A stretch of 60,032 nucleotides of DNA. Source: an uncultured Bacteroidales bacterium (GTDB lineage: Bacteria > Bacteroidota > Bacteroidia > Bacteroidales > UBA932). Under the pieces are notes generated by a model. It did not search any database. It was not told the DNA's origin and saw only the letters and a program-made list of their open reading frames with translations. The DNA lies in assembly GCA_900545245.1 (NCBI GenBank), contig UQYV01000019.1:1-60032 (forward strand). Direction: 5' to 3'. Shown piece after piece: positions 60,030 through 60,032 of the stretch. The number at the start of each line of letters is the position of its first letter. The stretch's first letter is position 1. The position numbers and the translations under genes were made by a program.

Positions 60030-60032
60030 GCC

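Overview
The window is chromosomal DNA from a member of the Bacteroidota, most likely a Bacteroidales gut-type organism. Evidence for this is two complete SusC/SusD-type glycan-uptake loci, fimbrillin-like and BspA-like lipoproteins, a DUF6377 regulator, few Shine-Dalgarno sites, and several promoters of the Bacteroidota form TTTG-N19/20-TAnnTTTG. I see no rRNA, tRNA, CRISPR array, transposase or phage gene. The species cannot be named from the sequence alone.

Layout. 1-2915: end of an Ig-like repeat protein, a lipoprotein with BspA-like tandem repeats, and a small acidic protein. 2935-9768: a divergent envelope-signalling cluster. On the minus strand are a transmembrane Ser/Thr kinase and an FN3/LRR lipoprotein; on the plus strand are a WG-repeat lipoprotein, a 666-residue exported protein and a barrel-like exported protein. 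9887-20257: a secreted nuclease lipoprotein behind a leader hairpin, then mainly housekeeping genes (alr, DJ-1 family, membrane zinc peptidase, rng, a 29-residue basic protein, HU, lon, ung, coaD). 20308-21624: an exported thioredoxin-like protein.

21659-37116 is polysaccharide utilisation locus 1: DUF6377 regulator, SusC, SusD, SusE-like and SusF-like lipoproteins, a GH27-like enzyme fused to a SusE domain, a GH65 enzyme and a six-hairpin glycosidase-like lipoprotein. The enzyme set suggests an alpha-glucan such as dextran or a branched alpha-glucan. 37127-43691 holds an outer-membrane barrel, a ribbon-helix-helix-like protein, lnt, a DAHP synthase/chorismate mutase fusion, lpxK and dus.

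43839-57470 is polysaccharide utilisation locus 2. A minus-strand operon (GH16 enzyme, a 58-residue small protein, a fimbrillin/BACON-like lipoprotein) diverges from a one-protein membrane regulator (beta-propeller sensor, Y_Y_Y domain, LuxR-type HTH, no kinase). SusC, SusD, a probable surface glycan-binding lipoprotein and a GH128-like enzyme follow. GH16 plus GH128 points to a beta-1,3-glucan. A shared 14-base site, TGAGTTTTTGTGAG, lies in both control regions and is the best candidate operator for this regulator. 57559-59928 holds pfkA and an AAA/DUF4143 ATPase whose promoter is surrounded by three copies of a 15-base motif. Dispersed hairpin-rich repeats occur between genes at 15689-15835, 18964-19010, 37127-37261 and 38224-38320.
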